In this document: positions 1 to 12,500 of the stretch, piece after piece
Layout: the number at the start of each line of letters is the position of its first letter
Position numbering within the stretch: the first letter of the stretch is position 1
From: Bombyx mori
Lineage: Eukaryota > Arthropoda > Insecta > Lepidoptera > Bombycidae
DNA length: 64,000 nt
Direction: 5' to 3'
NCBI RefSeq assembly: GCF_030269925.1
Contig: NC_085131.1
Location: 8,789,501 to 8,853,500 of the forward strand
Translations under genes and position numbers: made by a program
Notes under the pieces: generated by a model
The model's input: the letters and a program-made list of their open reading frames with translations, nothing else
Databases searched by the model: none
Told to the model about the DNA's origin: nothing

Positions 1-3
1 CAT

Positions 4-301
4 TTTTTTTTAACCTACCTAAGCTGAGAGCCTTGAGAGGCTATTTCAGCGTAACCTTAACTAGTAGGTGAGCTCACGGGGCTCAAATCTGACGACGTTG
101 CTAACACGAACCCTAGCAAGTGTCGTGCTTCGCAGCACGGATCGGAAACGCGACCCACTGACAAGATCCGGCGAGAAACTCAGTGGTCTGTGTCTGAGGG
201 TTAATTTACTCGTCGAGTCCTTCGTCGCAAGCGACGGGTTCGACGAACACGATGACCGGTGCTTGAGGTACCTAAAAAGCACCGTTATTGTATCGGGAGG
301 A
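4..301 (-). mobile_element. BMC1-like LINE, 3' end fragment
   Basis: A T-run at the left edge marks the poly(A) end of a minus-strand copy. The rest matches the 3' UTR of the larger element at 47862-49212, including the aactcagtgg block and the palindromic segment around cgtcgagtccttcgtcgc. It is 5'-truncated and non-coding. Confidence 0.8.
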
Positions 302-364
302 AATAATATTTGTGAATTTCAATAACTATAACCAAATAGATACAATGCTAATTTGTAACTATAC

Positions 365-479
365 TTGAGACCTTAGAACTGGTGGCGCATTTGCGTTGTA
401 GATGTCTATGGGCTCCAGTAACCACTTAACACCCGGTGGGCTGTGAGATCGTCCAACCATCTAAGCAATAAAAAAAAAC
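365..479 (+). mobile_element. Bm1 SINE, 3' tail fragment
   Basis: Matches the 3' part of Bm1 from gagaccttagaac to aagcaataaaaaaaa. It ends 33 bp before the acceptor of helicase exon 513-640. Confidence 0.85.
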
Positions 480-512
480 ACATTTTAAAATTGATCTCTT
501 TGACTCTTTCAG

Positions 513-3500
513 AATCGAAGCTCAACAAGAAAATTACAGTGATGTTCAGATCAGCGAGCGTTGGAGAATATGTGATGCCAATAGTATTCTGTTTTATTAT
601 GAACAGTACAAATGAAAACATTGTTATCGTTAGGGACATGGTTAGTATTTTTTTAACAATATATCTGTTCCTTTTTTGTACCAAAATCCTTTAATTATGT
701 GCCGTCCCATGCTTAAGTTAGATTTCTTAGCTGTTCTAAGTTAGGGAAATTACTGGAGGTAAAATGTACTATAAATACGGCCGTCTGGTGTAGTGGTAAG
801 TGACACAGTCACTACACAAGGGGGTCGCGGGTTCGAATCCCGCTAAGGGAAGATATTTGTTAGATAAATATAAAATCTTACATTTATTTCCGTTATGTGG
901 TACATGTAATAGAAGTTCTTTACGAAATTAGCACGGGACCAGTTAATCTTGCGTGATTGTTAGTAAATATTTATTTATTATTTATTAATTAATTGCGTTT
1001 TTTTTTAATTGTATTTGGGTGACAGAGGCGCCAGGTGAAAAGTGATTACTACAACCCATAAACATCTAAATTCTTTAAATTATACAAATTTCAGTACATT
1101 CAAATGTATGCATACAGTTCAAAAAGTATCAAACACTATATTAGTCCATAAACATAAATCCTCATATCAGTACGGTAAGGAGGATTGTCATATGGGGGAC
1201 AAGTTGAAAAAATTTTCAGCTTTAAGCAGTAAATTACAACTCAAAAACCCAATAAAATAATACTATAGTTCGTAGTGGTATTAAAGGTATGTAGCGGTTA
1301 CAACTTTTAGGGCTATCTCTTAAATAACACGACTTGCTACGGTGGTGCCACCGTTATCATTTAATTTTTAATGGACACTTTTTAATAAACAGAGTATGCT
1401 CCTTACCTAATTCATGTCTTTGAAAAGCCTGTCTGCTCTATTTTATTTAAGCTATTGACCTTGAATTCGTCAGGTGTTTAAGAGTCAAAATTAAAGGGTA
1501 TTTTTAAATATTTATATATATTTAAATATTTTTAACGGCCGTCTGGTGTAGTGGTAAGTGACATGGTCACTACACAAGGGGGTCGCGGGTTCGAATCCCG
1601 CCAAGGGGAGATATTTGTATGATAAATATAAATGTCTTTTCCAAGGTTATGGATGTATATTAAATATATGTATGTGTATAATAAAAATCTTACATTTATA
1701 TCCGTTATCTGATACTTGTAACAGAACTTCTTTACGAACTTATCACGGGACCAGTTAACGTGGCGTGATTGTTTAAAAAAAAAAAATAGTAATGTGTCTA
1801 GTTTTTGTACATGGTGAAGATCTCTTAAAGAATTAAAATAAGGCTCACTCAAACATAAAAACAAATACAACCTTATGACCCGCTATGCATCACGGAAATA
1901 TTTCCAAATAAATATAATATTTACTGACTTACGTAGAGCACCTAAAACTAAACCTTGAATTTACCTCAAAATTAAAAGAACATCCAATGCTATCATAACA
2001 TGACGAAGTGTAGTTTTTTTAATGGAGTCTGTTTATACTGGTTTAATACTCTGTATAGTAATCGGCAAACTTCTTGAGCAAATGACCTTGACTGCGCAGA
2101 ACCGAATTTTAGATCACTTTGGTGGTGAGGGTGAGGCGCGACGGCAGAGGAAATCGTATCGAGCGCGTTATTGGTAGATCAGTCGAACCTTGCGTCCCGC
2201 ACCGCGCCCTCATTCCGCTTGCTCCCAAAAGTACGCTTGCGTACAGTGGAAAGTCTATCGTTATTAATCGTTATGTTATTTGTTATAATTGCTTGTGGAC
2301 TTTGTTGCCATTGCTATTTGTTGAGTGTTTGTTGATTTTTTATAAAACATACACTATGCCGTGACAAACTGGTGTAGTACTTAAAAGAAAGGGTAGAAAA
2401 TTTGTGTACGACGTATATTGCTTCATTATAAAACAGGGGAAGAATGATATGGAAAAATTAAAACAGACTTCGGAAGCAACAAAAACATCAGTGAGTACTG
2501 TTAGGTGCATTATTAACGAAGCTAAAGGCTCTGGCTTGCTCGCCGTGTTTCGGACTCCGGGTAAGAAAAGATCAGGGAAGAAGAAAGTTACCGGAATGGA
2601 TAGTTTCGTTCAATCTGTAATAAAAAGATGTAATCATAATAACTACTAACAAGCAGCGAAACTCCGTACCGTAGAAAGGCTTCGAAAAATTTAAAGAAGA
2701 TATAAATTTTAATGGCTCGGAATGAAGCTTACGACGAATTATGAAAGAGCTAGGCTTCAGATGGAAAAAAAGAACAGAAAATAATCGGAAGCTGGTAAAT
2801 GAAAAAAGTAAAATTCGATTACTACGAATCGAATATCTTCAAAAAATAATTAATTATAGACAATAAAGAAGACCGAATCGACCGAGTTGTAAACTACGCC
2901 GATGAGCCCTATGTCGACTCATCACGATGATGGCGACTCGGGTGATGAAAACAGTGATGATGATGATGGTCAAGATTATGATAACGAAAAAAACAATTAC
3001 AAATACCAGCTTCGCTTTAACTGAACCAAGACCTGGCAACAGCTCTAGTTTTGACTTAATAGAAGGAATATCTATTTTACCCCAACATTAAATTATAACA
3101 ATTACTAACCTATATGTTTTGTTGATGTTCTAATAAATATATAAATAAATACATATGTTGATTTTAATAATTTAATAGCATTATGACGCAGAGTAAGTAA
3201 TGTTTTTGCACGTGAGTGTACCATGCGCAAACTTACCCCCACTACGTCAACAAATGCTCAAGAAGTTTGCCGGTTATTATACAAAGTGGCTATTGCAGGG
3301 GAATCCCCTAGAATGCTCTATTAACATTTTTGTTAAATGTAATAAATCATGTTTATGTTTTTTTCCAATTTTTTTCAACCTATAAGTTCGTATAAAATTT
3401 AAATTACTGTGTATATACAATAATATACATATATTAAAGTTCTAGCTGTTGCGTCGTCACGTAACAGTCGATCACAAGTAAGTTGTTATGTTAATAGAAC

Positions 3501-6500
3501 ATTTAGCATTGACCAAAATATGGTTTAACGACAAAAATAAATAAAAAATGATTCTTGATTAAAATCAAGAATCATTAAAACTCACCTCCAAAGTTTTTTT
3601 TACACAACAGTGAGAAATAATTTAATTCCCTTAAAAGAGAGTTAAGCTTCGTTCGTGGCTTGACTAATAATTATGAATTAATAACGACATTTGGGGTCTT
3701 GTCAGGGTTTCTGAAATACAAAGTAACCGTTCAAATAACATTAACGGTAAACGGATGCCATAATATAAACAATGTATCCATTGAGCCGCCGTATCGTGGC
3801 TTCGCACTCAGAGGAAGTGCCAAACTTCCACTAAAAGCGCTAACATCGATACCGAAGTGTATTTATTAATGTCATAAAATCTATATCGAAACGTGGATTT
3901 GGACACGAATCGTATTTTCGCGGTTATTACACACTATTGTTTAAAATAATTTTAATTATTCATCATTACATGTGAAAATCGTGGTAAGAAACCCCTTAAA
4001 TCAATAGTCTGTATGGTGTGCTGGGCCTTAAAATTTCAAAGCAATAAACACGTGTTTTTATTGGCAATTTTAGGGTCAATTTTATCTGTTTATTATTAAT
4101 AGAACTTAAATAGAAGAGACAAAACATTTAAATGGGTACTGTAATCAACTTTTTTTTGTTTTGTTTATTCGTTTTTTCATTATCAATATATTTATTTGGA
4201 ATTCTATGATTTTAGAAACGCATACTTACGGCCGACGAAATACTTAATGTTAAAACAAAATTTTGTTAAAGTTACGTTGTTACTTAAGAACTTTATAATG
4301 TGTTATATTATATCTCAAAACAAAGGATGCAAAGCACGCACAAGTGCTCGCAATTGTTTGAACTCAATAATCTCCATATATTGCTCCTAATAAATTCTTT
4401 AAGCTAATAAACTCACGAGTTTCTTAGCAATTCTTATGAAGTCGAACGTTCTTTCAACCATTTATCGTATAAACCAAACCAATTATTGAAATAAAAATAT
4501 CTTCGTATTAACAAGCAAGTTTTTTTTTATATATGTATTATATTTATACAGTGTGATTTCAGGTCGTTTACGTTGAAAAACAGAAAAAGCTTCACGACAA
4601 AATGTACAGTCCTTTTGTACTTCAAAGTATTGTGGCAGAAAAGACATACAGATGCGTCCGTGAGGGGTAAGTATGAAACGTCCTTGCTGCTTGTGGATGC
4701 ATGGATTGACGTTGGTTCGCTGGTTTTGGTGTTATAGACAATAAAGAAGAGAACTAATTAAAAACTTATCAAATAAAACGTAAGACGTTCGCATTCAACG
4801 CAGCATACACCACTCGCTATTGTTGAAGTTAATCAAGTAATTTAAAAATCGATTTTTTTTATAAGTGATTTTATGACCTTGTAACTAAGACCTTTAAGTC
4901 ATGTCTTATTTTAATTTATATTCATATTTTTATGAAAAATGATATGGAGTGAAATGAAATGAAGATGATTAATTTGAGATATTAATCAACTGGAATGAAA
5001 TGAAATGAGATGATATGGGATGAAATATAATCTCAGTAAAATGGTGGTCATTTACTAAGATTTTTTCAGTGGACTTTTTGGAGGATCCCGAGAAGTTACG
5101 TCCAGCGGCTTTGTTTCATTTTCCCACATTTGTGCACTTTCACAGATATTAAACAGTTAATAAACCACCGTTATTACACATTTAAACCTGAAGAAACACT
5201 AAATAGACAAAATAAAACAAATCACACAACTTCACTCCTCGCGTTCCCGCCAAAAAGTCCTTTAAAAATCGAACATCCTTTGTGTTGTCAGAGAATTAAA
5301 AGGAAAATAAATTATTACTCTTCGTTGGTGAACGTCTATTCTTGTCAGAGTAGCTGACTTTTCATGTCGCCTTAATTAGCTACCGTAACCCATAGTATTA
5401 TAGCATCAATTCCGTCACCCACCTTAAGGCATGAACGTCGAATTTTAATTGTATTGTATGACGGTCGTCTCGTTCTTCAAACTTGATCAAACGACTTTCG
5501 CAGCAGAATGCGGGTGCGGACTCAATACAGTGTATTACTACCAATTTTAAAAGTAATTAAAATTATTTGAAAATGTAACAATAAAAATGATACACGTAGC
5601 TAAGTAAAGTATCTTAAAGACTAATGAAATGTACTCGAGATGAAATGACTTGAATCGAGATATTAAAACTGTATTGAATTTCAGGACAAGAGAAGAGGGT
5701 ATATTCACAGTGCCAAAGAATTACAAGCCTATTTACAGTTCCGCGTTAAAGTGCCCCTCTAATCTCACTCAAGAAAAAGCAAAGCTGGTGGCAGATTTAA
5801 GGTCGATTTTGTGATATTTTTGCACGTTTTTATATGTCTATACGTTTTTAATTCCGACTGAACAACTGGTCTAAATTAATTATATTTTTAGGAAAATTTT
5901 CAGTACTGGCATCACCAAAATGAACTATGTTCAGTTTTTTCATCATCTGCTCTGGTACGAAGAAACTGTCCTCAAGAATAATCTAAAGGTATTTATTAGG
6001 TACCGAAAAATAAAAATGTCGTATTTTGTTTTATCATTATCATGTATTACTTTTGAATACGTAGTCGCATAGGCTTAGTATTTATTATCTTTCACATAGA
6101 AAACTCAATTGAGACTTCGAACTTGTGTCTCAAATTCAGAGGCGACACTGGTTGTATTTTAATGTCAGCATATGAGTATGCATCCCACTAGACGGAGAGT
6201 GAAAAATGCCGAATCTGGCGATCTATGTTCGGATGCATCAGGCCACAAGTGGGCGCCGTACTCCACCTGAAGCCTGTGTTTTTAGTACGAGTTTTCTAAC
6301 TTTCTCGATAGCGTAAAAGTTAACTCAAGTTTGTATGCAGTTCGGACAGCGCCCCTAGCGGCAAACGTAGGCAAACGTTCCAACTCCCATACTAATTTGA
6401 GTTAACTTTTACGCTATCGAGAACGTTAAAAACTCGCACTAAGCACACACTGATCGTTGAGTTGCAAAGCAAAAGCCGTTGTCAATAATTAGAAAATTGC

Positions 6501-9500
6501 TTTCAGAATTACAACATGACAGGCGTGAATCTAAAGCTCGGTAGCATTCCATCGTCGTACACGTTGGTCGTGCCCGGCTTAGCGGAGAAAAGACCGTCGT
6601 TGTTGGTTGGTAAGTGATCAAGTTTATCACAAGCTGTATGCTGTATGGAAGGGTTTATTATTAATAAATATGTTTAGGACAAAGAAATAATGTAATATTG
6701 TTAAAAATTAACATCCCCAAAGGGGGTCTTAGGTGAACAATCTTTAAAAAACAAGTGTGCTTTAGACAATACGACTGAAGTAAAACTTTTAACTATCAGC
6801 TTCATATATATGTATAGCATATACATACATGTGCATATATTAATTATCTATTAATATTGAAATTTATTATTCATTGATTACTGAATATTTTTGAGTAGAT
6901 ATCTGTTGCTCCTATAGACATGGACAATAGACCTGCACTGTGTCTTAGATATACCAAATGTACGGCTATGAGAGAAAGAGATAAAGAAAACCTGTGCTCG
7001 CACCTCTCTCTCTCTTGCCCCTACAGTAGTGTACGAAACATAACACTCTCTCACTCTCTCCTTCTATATGCCCTAACTAATACCTCCCTCTGAACTTTCG
7101 TTCGCCTCGCCCGATCACACTTTTCGTAACACTCTCGTCACGCATTCACCAGTTTACTCCACAAGTCAAGGGTGTGAAGTAAAGCCTGCGAACAATTTCG
7201 CCTAATGCCTTTTATAGGCGGCGGCAACCTACTCGCACATTAAAAATATCAAAAAAGTCAAATATCCAACATCCAACCACAAGAAACAAATCAATTAATT
7301 GGGCTTTTTGTCGGGAGCGCGAGGAGTGAAATTGTGTGACTTGTTTTATATTGTCTATTTAGTGTTTCTTCAGGTTTAAATGTGTAATAACGGTGGTTTA
7401 TTAATTGTTTAGTATGTATGAAAGTGCACAAATGTGGCAAAATGAAACAAAGCCGCTGGACGTAACTTCTCGGGATCCTACAAAAAGTCCACTCAGAAAG
7501 TCTCAATAAATGACCACCATTTTACTGAGATTATTTTTCATCCCATATCATCTCATCTCATTTCATTTCATGCCGTTCTTCACAATATTAATCAACTTCA
7601 TTTCATTTCACTTCATATTATCATTTGCACAGTTAATTACTACATTAATCAAATTACTTTATCAACCTAGTTTATCTATTCCGTCCGACGCTGCCAATTT
7701 AATTCATACTTACACTGCTATTAATAATGGCCAACATGGACAGTTTCCTTCGTTATTTATTATTCATGAACTGTAAATAATTAAAACGGCGAAGTGCTTG
7801 GAATGAAATGGAATTGGTGAAAATGGAAATTACCGACTTTCACTAGAATTTTTGGAAGAGCCGTGTTCTTCTCTTCTGAATTTCCAGATTTTCACAAGTC
7901 AGCGTTGTCAGACCAATGTCTGGTTATGTGCATTTTTTTGTCATGTCATGTCAAATTTCCTAAACAAATTTGTGGTCTGAAATCAAATTAAGTGACGTAT
8001 AACACATCTAATTTTAATTTATGATAACTAACTGTAACCGTTTGCGTCGCTGGGCATTTAAAATTAACATTATTATTTCTCACCCTCACAAAGATTTTTA
8101 TCATTAACGCCCCCGCAACTGGTGTAGGGAGTCCAACACTCATATAAATATTAGCCTATCCATTAAGTACATGTATTTTCTACAAGTTTCAAGCCAATCG
8201 GATGCACGGTTCAGTACTTATAAGGGAACATCCGGAAAAACCACTGTAGATTTATATAATAGTATAGATTATCAATGGTTTTATTACGAATTTCAATATT
8301 TTTTTTTTGCACGTATTAAACATCTCTATGAAGAAATTTAATAAATACTATAATATGCATTCAGTACCTAATACGACATGAGGTGGAATTCCCTAGTATT
8401 GTAATAAACCTACTCAACCATTGAAATCGGAATGCGCAAATGCTTCCCGGTAGGAATAGTAAAGTTGGTGACCTACCGTATGGACTTCCAATATGTTTAT
8501 TAGCAGGAGGCTGATTTCGTAGAACAAAATATTTATCCACAAGAGCACTGTTCCAGGTGATTATTTGTTCGTTAAACCGCAAAATGAGAAGATAATGTTC
8601 GAAGCGAACGTCACTCTAATAACCGAGAATGACGTCACTATACAAGGCATGCATTCAACGTAAGTAACAACACAACGTGACAACGTGATTTTTATTTCTT
8701 ACATTACTACAAAACTATAATAGATTTAACTGGAACCCGGCCCCGCCACACTTGGACTATCATAAAAATGCATAAACATAACCTATTTTAAAACTTTTAT
8801 TTTAATCAAATCAGTGGCAATCGAAAATTTTCTTTTTAAAAAAAAAATTCCTAGGCACCCCATAACAGTAAAACTGAGACATAGAACTCATGTCTGTGTC
8901 TATGGGTTCAGGTAACCACTTAACAGTTGGGCCGTGAGGTCTTTGTATTATATATAATATATAACTAGAGACCCGCTCGGGCTCCGCTCGGGTCTATAAC
9001 AAAAATTTCAACGATACGATGACGTTTTTGTAAATAACTAGAGGTCCCGCAGTAGTCGAAATTCGACTATAATTAATTGGAATTGTAAGCTTGTACACTA
9101 TTATGATTGTATTGTATACTTCTATAATCACAAATTTCGCCAAGACTACACTATAAAAAATATCAACAACAATATTTAACTATTCTCAATTTGACAACAG
9201 ACGTCAAGAACAAAAGTTTGACAATAAATAGTATGCATGCGTGTGTGCGTCAAATACATGGCATGTAGTGTGTGTAATGTTTTCTTTATTGGTTTAATGT
9301 ATCTTTTATGCATTATTTAAAAAAAATATTAGCATTGTGCACTTCTTCTCTATATTCTCTATGAGTGTGGAAAATTTCATACTCCTCCGTCCGCGCTATT
9401 TTCGTAAAAAGGGATACAAAGTTTTTGCTTCAAGTATTAATATATAGATAATGTGTTCTACAAAGTCGTAGTACATTATTTTATTCTATCATCAATAATT

Positions 9501-12500
9501 TTCGCAGGGCACGCGATGTAAAGAATATTTTAGGTAACTTTTTTACACCTTGGGTTATTGGAGTGGAGTTTTAGTAAGGATCCCTAAAAAATTTTTCAAA
9601 GAAAATTATAGCCTATGTCACTCGGGAATAGTGTAGCTTCCAAACAATGAAAGAATTTTTCAAATCGGTTCCGTAGTTTCGGAGCCTATTCAATACAAAC
9701 AAACAAATCTTTCCTCTTTATTATATTACTAGCGACCCGCCCTCGCTTCGCTTCGGAAACATTAAAACACACATGAAACAAACAAAAAAAAGTGTGTGTG
9801 TCCGCTCCGACGCACGACTGGAGTTTACTCCTCAAGAACGATTATAAAATAAATAAATAGATAAGGGAATACGGGTATAAATGAATGCATTTTTGATGAT
9901 ACTTAGATTATGCACGGTAGATTTTTATTCTATTAATTATACAATAAATTTTTTGACATACATAAGGAAGCCATGAAAAAATATAAACAATAATAATTTA
10001 ATATAATAGAATGTTGAGCAAGATTGATTTTATTCACTATTTACATCACCTTGCGGTGTATTTATTCCAGGAACAATATCAACATCATTGAACAAATAAA
10101 ATAAATTATAAAATTTAAAACAATATCTCCGCAAGTTCAAAGTGTTTGTAGGTTAATATCGAATAATGAGAGAAACGCGCGATCAGTACGAGGCTTTGTG
10201 GCGGACTGCCAGCGCAGCAGCCCGGCGTCACCTGCGATAACGCGGCCGCGCGTTGGCTCCTGATTGGCGCGCGCACGCATCACGCAATCAGGTGATGATA
10301 TGATGCGTGATCAGGAGCCAATCAGGCGCATAACGCATTTCGTGTGACATGCTAGTACGATTTTGGTCCCCATAATTTTCATACCCCGGGCCTATATATG
10401 TAAATCGATTCTTAAGGAGTAAACTCCAAAAAAATTCAAAAAAGTAGACTATGTTCATCAGGGACAATGTCGGCTTCTAATGGAAAAAGACTTTTTCAAA
10501 TCGGTCCAGTAGTTTCGGAGCCTATTCGAAACAAACAAACAAACAAATCTTTCCTCTTTATAATATTAGTATAGATAATAACTATAGATTATATACATAA
10601 AACATTTGCAGCTTTTTTAAGAACTACTCTAAAACTAAGAAGTACGACATACGGTTCACGATGTCCCGCGTGACCTTGGAACGGATGCACCAGGCGGTAC
10701 ACTTCGCCGAACAACAGATGCCCAGATTGTTCCCTACGCACTATACAAATAAGAAGAAAGTAGAACCAATAACGGAGTGAGTCAGTTCTTTTTATCTTTC
10801 TTTTTATCTTACGTCCGTCCTGAACCCGTAAAGTGTGAATTATTTCATCTTTCCCAATTTTCTTGTTGCCAATGTCTCTGCCTTTGCGTAAATAGATTAA
10901 TTTTGAGAACGAATTTAGATGAAAGTGTTATAAGTCTTCTAATTTGCAAATAGCAGATATCAGTGTGACCAAAATGATATGTGAATATATACGAGTCATT
11001 AACTCCCCAATTTTTTGGTTGGATTGTGTCGGGCTAGAATAGCAGCTATCTTTTCCATGGGTGATGTTAAACAGGACTAAGAGATTCACCGGAGAATGGC
11101 CGGTAGCGTTATTTGAGTATTGTACGAGTATACTGGTGGTAGAACCTCCTGCGAGTCCCCACGGGTAGGTACCACCACCCTGTCTATTTCTACCGTGAAG
11201 CAGTAATGCGTTTCGGTTTGAAGGGTGGGGTGGCCGTTATAACTATACTGAGACCTTAGAACTTATATCTCAAGGTGGGTGGCGCATTTACATTGTAGAT
11301 GTCTACGGGCTCCAGTAACCACTTAACACCAGGTGGGCTGTGAGCTCGTCTACCCATATAAGCAATAAAAAAAATGTTTCTTAAGAAGTGTTTAATCGTC
11401 AGATTTTTTAACGTGAACATCCGAGACAACTTGGAGCAGCGCTCAGCCGTGGAGCACATCGTGTCGGGCAGCAGCGGGCGCGCGCCCTACCTCGTGCACG
11501 GGCCGCCCGGCACCGGCAAGACCGTCACCATCGTCGAAGCCATCCTGCAGGCGAGCCCATACTAATAATAATAATAACACTTCCGGTTGCGTGCGGTTGC
11601 TAGCGTGAGCTCACCTACATCTTAGGGTGAAGCTGAAATAGCCTCTCAAGGCATCAGCATAGGTAGGGGAAAAAAAAGAAATGTAACACATAGATGGAAT
11701 CTATATATTAATCCGTGAACTTTGTACCCCTTTTTAAAAAAATTGCGCGGACGGAGGAGTATACGGAAATTTCCCACATTTATAAAGAATATAGAGAAGG
11801 AGTGCACAAAGCTAATATTTTTTAAAAATAATGCATTAAAGATACATTAAATCAATAAAGAAACCATTACACACACTGCCATGTATTTGACATACACACA
11901 TATGTATTTATACTCTTTCTTAATTGTCAAACTTTAGTTAATGCTTAAAGTCTGTGGTCAAATTGAAAATAGGTTAATATTGTTTATCTTTAATATTATT
12001 TGTCTATTGTGTAGTCTTGGTGAAATCTGTGATTATAGAAGTATAATAGTCTTTGACAATAGAACCATAATAATGTTCAAACTTATAATTTCAATTAATT
12101 ATAGTCGAATTTTTACTACTGCGGGACAACTAGTTCATTGTAAAAGTGAGTCTTAATTACTGTCACTGTGGAAGGCAATGGTAGTGATGAAGAGAATGGT
12201 GTCATCAACGGTGACGTCATCATTTTAAAACACCATGGAAGCAGCCTGCTCCTTCAGATAGTATACACCCAGACATACATACATTTTGTCGACCTGTAAT
12301 ATGTGGTCGTTAATCTTGTGATGTCAATGATCTCCGGTAACCACATGACACCCGGTGAGTTGTAAGCACATCTACTCATCTACAGCAACAAATAACAATT
12401 GTATCTTTCAGCTTGTGGTGCGGAACTCTAAAAATCGAATACTTGTCTGCACCGACTCCAACATGGCGGCGGATAACGTGGCCACGATGCTTATAAAGTA

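Noticed and set aside
778..850. tRNA-like sequence with box A and box B
   Set aside because: It is followed by the same non-tRNA body in three places, so it is a SINE head rather than a tRNA gene.
2854..3039. Hydrophobic minus-strand ORF, also at 34738-34923, looking like a membrane peptide
   Set aside because: It is the antisense of the Asp-rich transposase tail; the hydrophobic look is an artefact of the (gat)n codons.
11256..11459. Minus-strand ORF over exon 11403-11550
   Set aside because: It combines antisense helicase exon and Bm1; similar [16 protein letters not shown] peptides recur in every Bm1 copy.
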